NCBI GenBank assembly: GCA_041389525.1
Contig: JAWKRR010000112.1
Span: forward strand, 1-5,080
Direction of reading: 5' to 3'
Length of the DNA stretch: 5,080 nucleotides
Source: JACKFB01 sp041389525
GTDB taxonomy: Bacteria > Myxococcota_A > UBA9042 > PHBI01 > JACKFB01
Under the pieces are notes generated by a model. The model saw only the letters and a list, made by a program, of their open reading frames with translations, made no database searches and was not told the origin of the DNA. Within the stretch, counting starts at the first letter, position 1; each line of letters opens with the position of its first letter. A program made the translations under genes and the position numbers. Below are positions 4,841-5,080 of the stretch, one piece after another.

Positions 4841-5080
4841 CTACCAGCGAATCGCGGCGAGCGCCCGTCGCAGCCTGGGCCCACGCAGCGCAGAGGTGGA
4901 GCCCACGAAGGCCACCCGCCCCTCGAGATGGGCGCGGAAATCAGGCAGCGACTGGTGATTTTGCGAATCCGGGCCGTGGACGGCGCAGTTATGCAGGGTC
5001 GCGCGCAGGCGGTCGTAGGCGTCGCGCGGGACCGCGGGCTTGGCGTTGACGACCAAGCCCGTGAGCTCTTGGCGTGGGCC
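4841..5080 (-). CDS. Retron-type reverse transcriptase, C-terminal fragment
   Basis: The last 79 codons of a gene that begins beyond the right edge, ending at TAG (4841-4843). The fragment opens with RQELTGLVVNAKP, then a helical YDRLRATLH block, HGPDSQN, PDFRAHLEGRVAFV, an RG-x-x-L element and the terminal Trp. This order matches the thumb/C-terminal part of retron-type bacterial reverse transcriptases, where a V-T-G triplet followed by LVVN lies in region Y; here it is L-T-G. The TTG at 5056 is internal, because the frame and the homology run through it. The catalytic YADD region and the non-coding RNA (msr-msd, normally 5' of the gene) would lie outside the window, so retron identity is not proven. 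It points the same way as nirK, 225 bp upstream. Confidence 0.8.
   Translation of the reverse strand, partial: GPRQELTGLVVNAKPAVPRDAYDRLRATLHNCAVHGPDSQNHQSLPDFRAHLEGRVAFVGSTSALRGPRLRRALAAIRW

Noticed and set aside
4957..4969. GATT-N5-AATC dyad as an activator site for the sigma-54 promoter
   Set aside because: The position (about 155-165 bp upstream of the predicted start) is suitable, but four-base arms inside coding sequence are too weak to call.
5054..5056. TTG at 5056 as the start of a 71-residue gene
   Set aside because: The homologous block continues upstream of it (RQELTG), so the codon is internal to a reverse transcriptase.

Overview
This 5.08 kb window is GC-rich (roughly two thirds G+C by eye) and gene-dense. 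It looks like a chromosomal segment from Myxococcota or a related deltaproteobacterium. That guess rests on the Asp/Ala/Ser-rich linker joined to Cys-rich modules and a surface beta-solenoid, on the Ala/Pro-rich lipoprotein linkers, and on a retron-type reverse transcriptase of a kind common in myxobacteria. It is inferred from style of sequence, not from a marker gene.

Layout: (1) Bases 2-1591, plus strand: the 3' part of a gene for a secreted, Cys-rich, probably cell-surface protein. It has a D/A/S linker, two Cys modules with identical spacing, a beta-solenoid-like region and a C-terminal Cys knot. Its start lies before the window. (2) Bases 1594-4615, minus strand: a tight three-gene operon transcribed from right to left. 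The order is nirK (AniA-like copper nitrite reductase with a fused C-terminal cytochrome c, lipoprotein), nirV (SUMF1/FGE-fold protein) and a SCO-type copper chaperone lipoprotein. Each stop codon overlaps the next start by one base. (3) Bases 4616-4840: a 225-bp control region with an excellent sigma-54 promoter match pointing at nirK, dyads, and four TGGCAC/GTGCCA copies. (4) Bases 4841-5080, minus strand: the last 79 codons of a retron-type reverse transcriptase whose body lies beyond the window.

How they work together: NirK would reduce nitrite to nitric oxide outside the cytoplasmic membrane, taking electrons through its own cytochrome c domain. NirV and SCO are likely accessory or maturation factors; SCO-family proteins carry copper, and NirK needs one type 1 and one type 2 copper. 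The sigma-54 element suggests that an enhancer-binding activator controls the operon, perhaps one that senses nitrogen oxides or low oxygen. The operon converges on the surface-protein gene with only 2 bp between stop codons and no visible terminator. The reverse transcriptase lies upstream in the same direction; whether it belongs to a defence retron cannot be decided here because its upstream region is not in the window.
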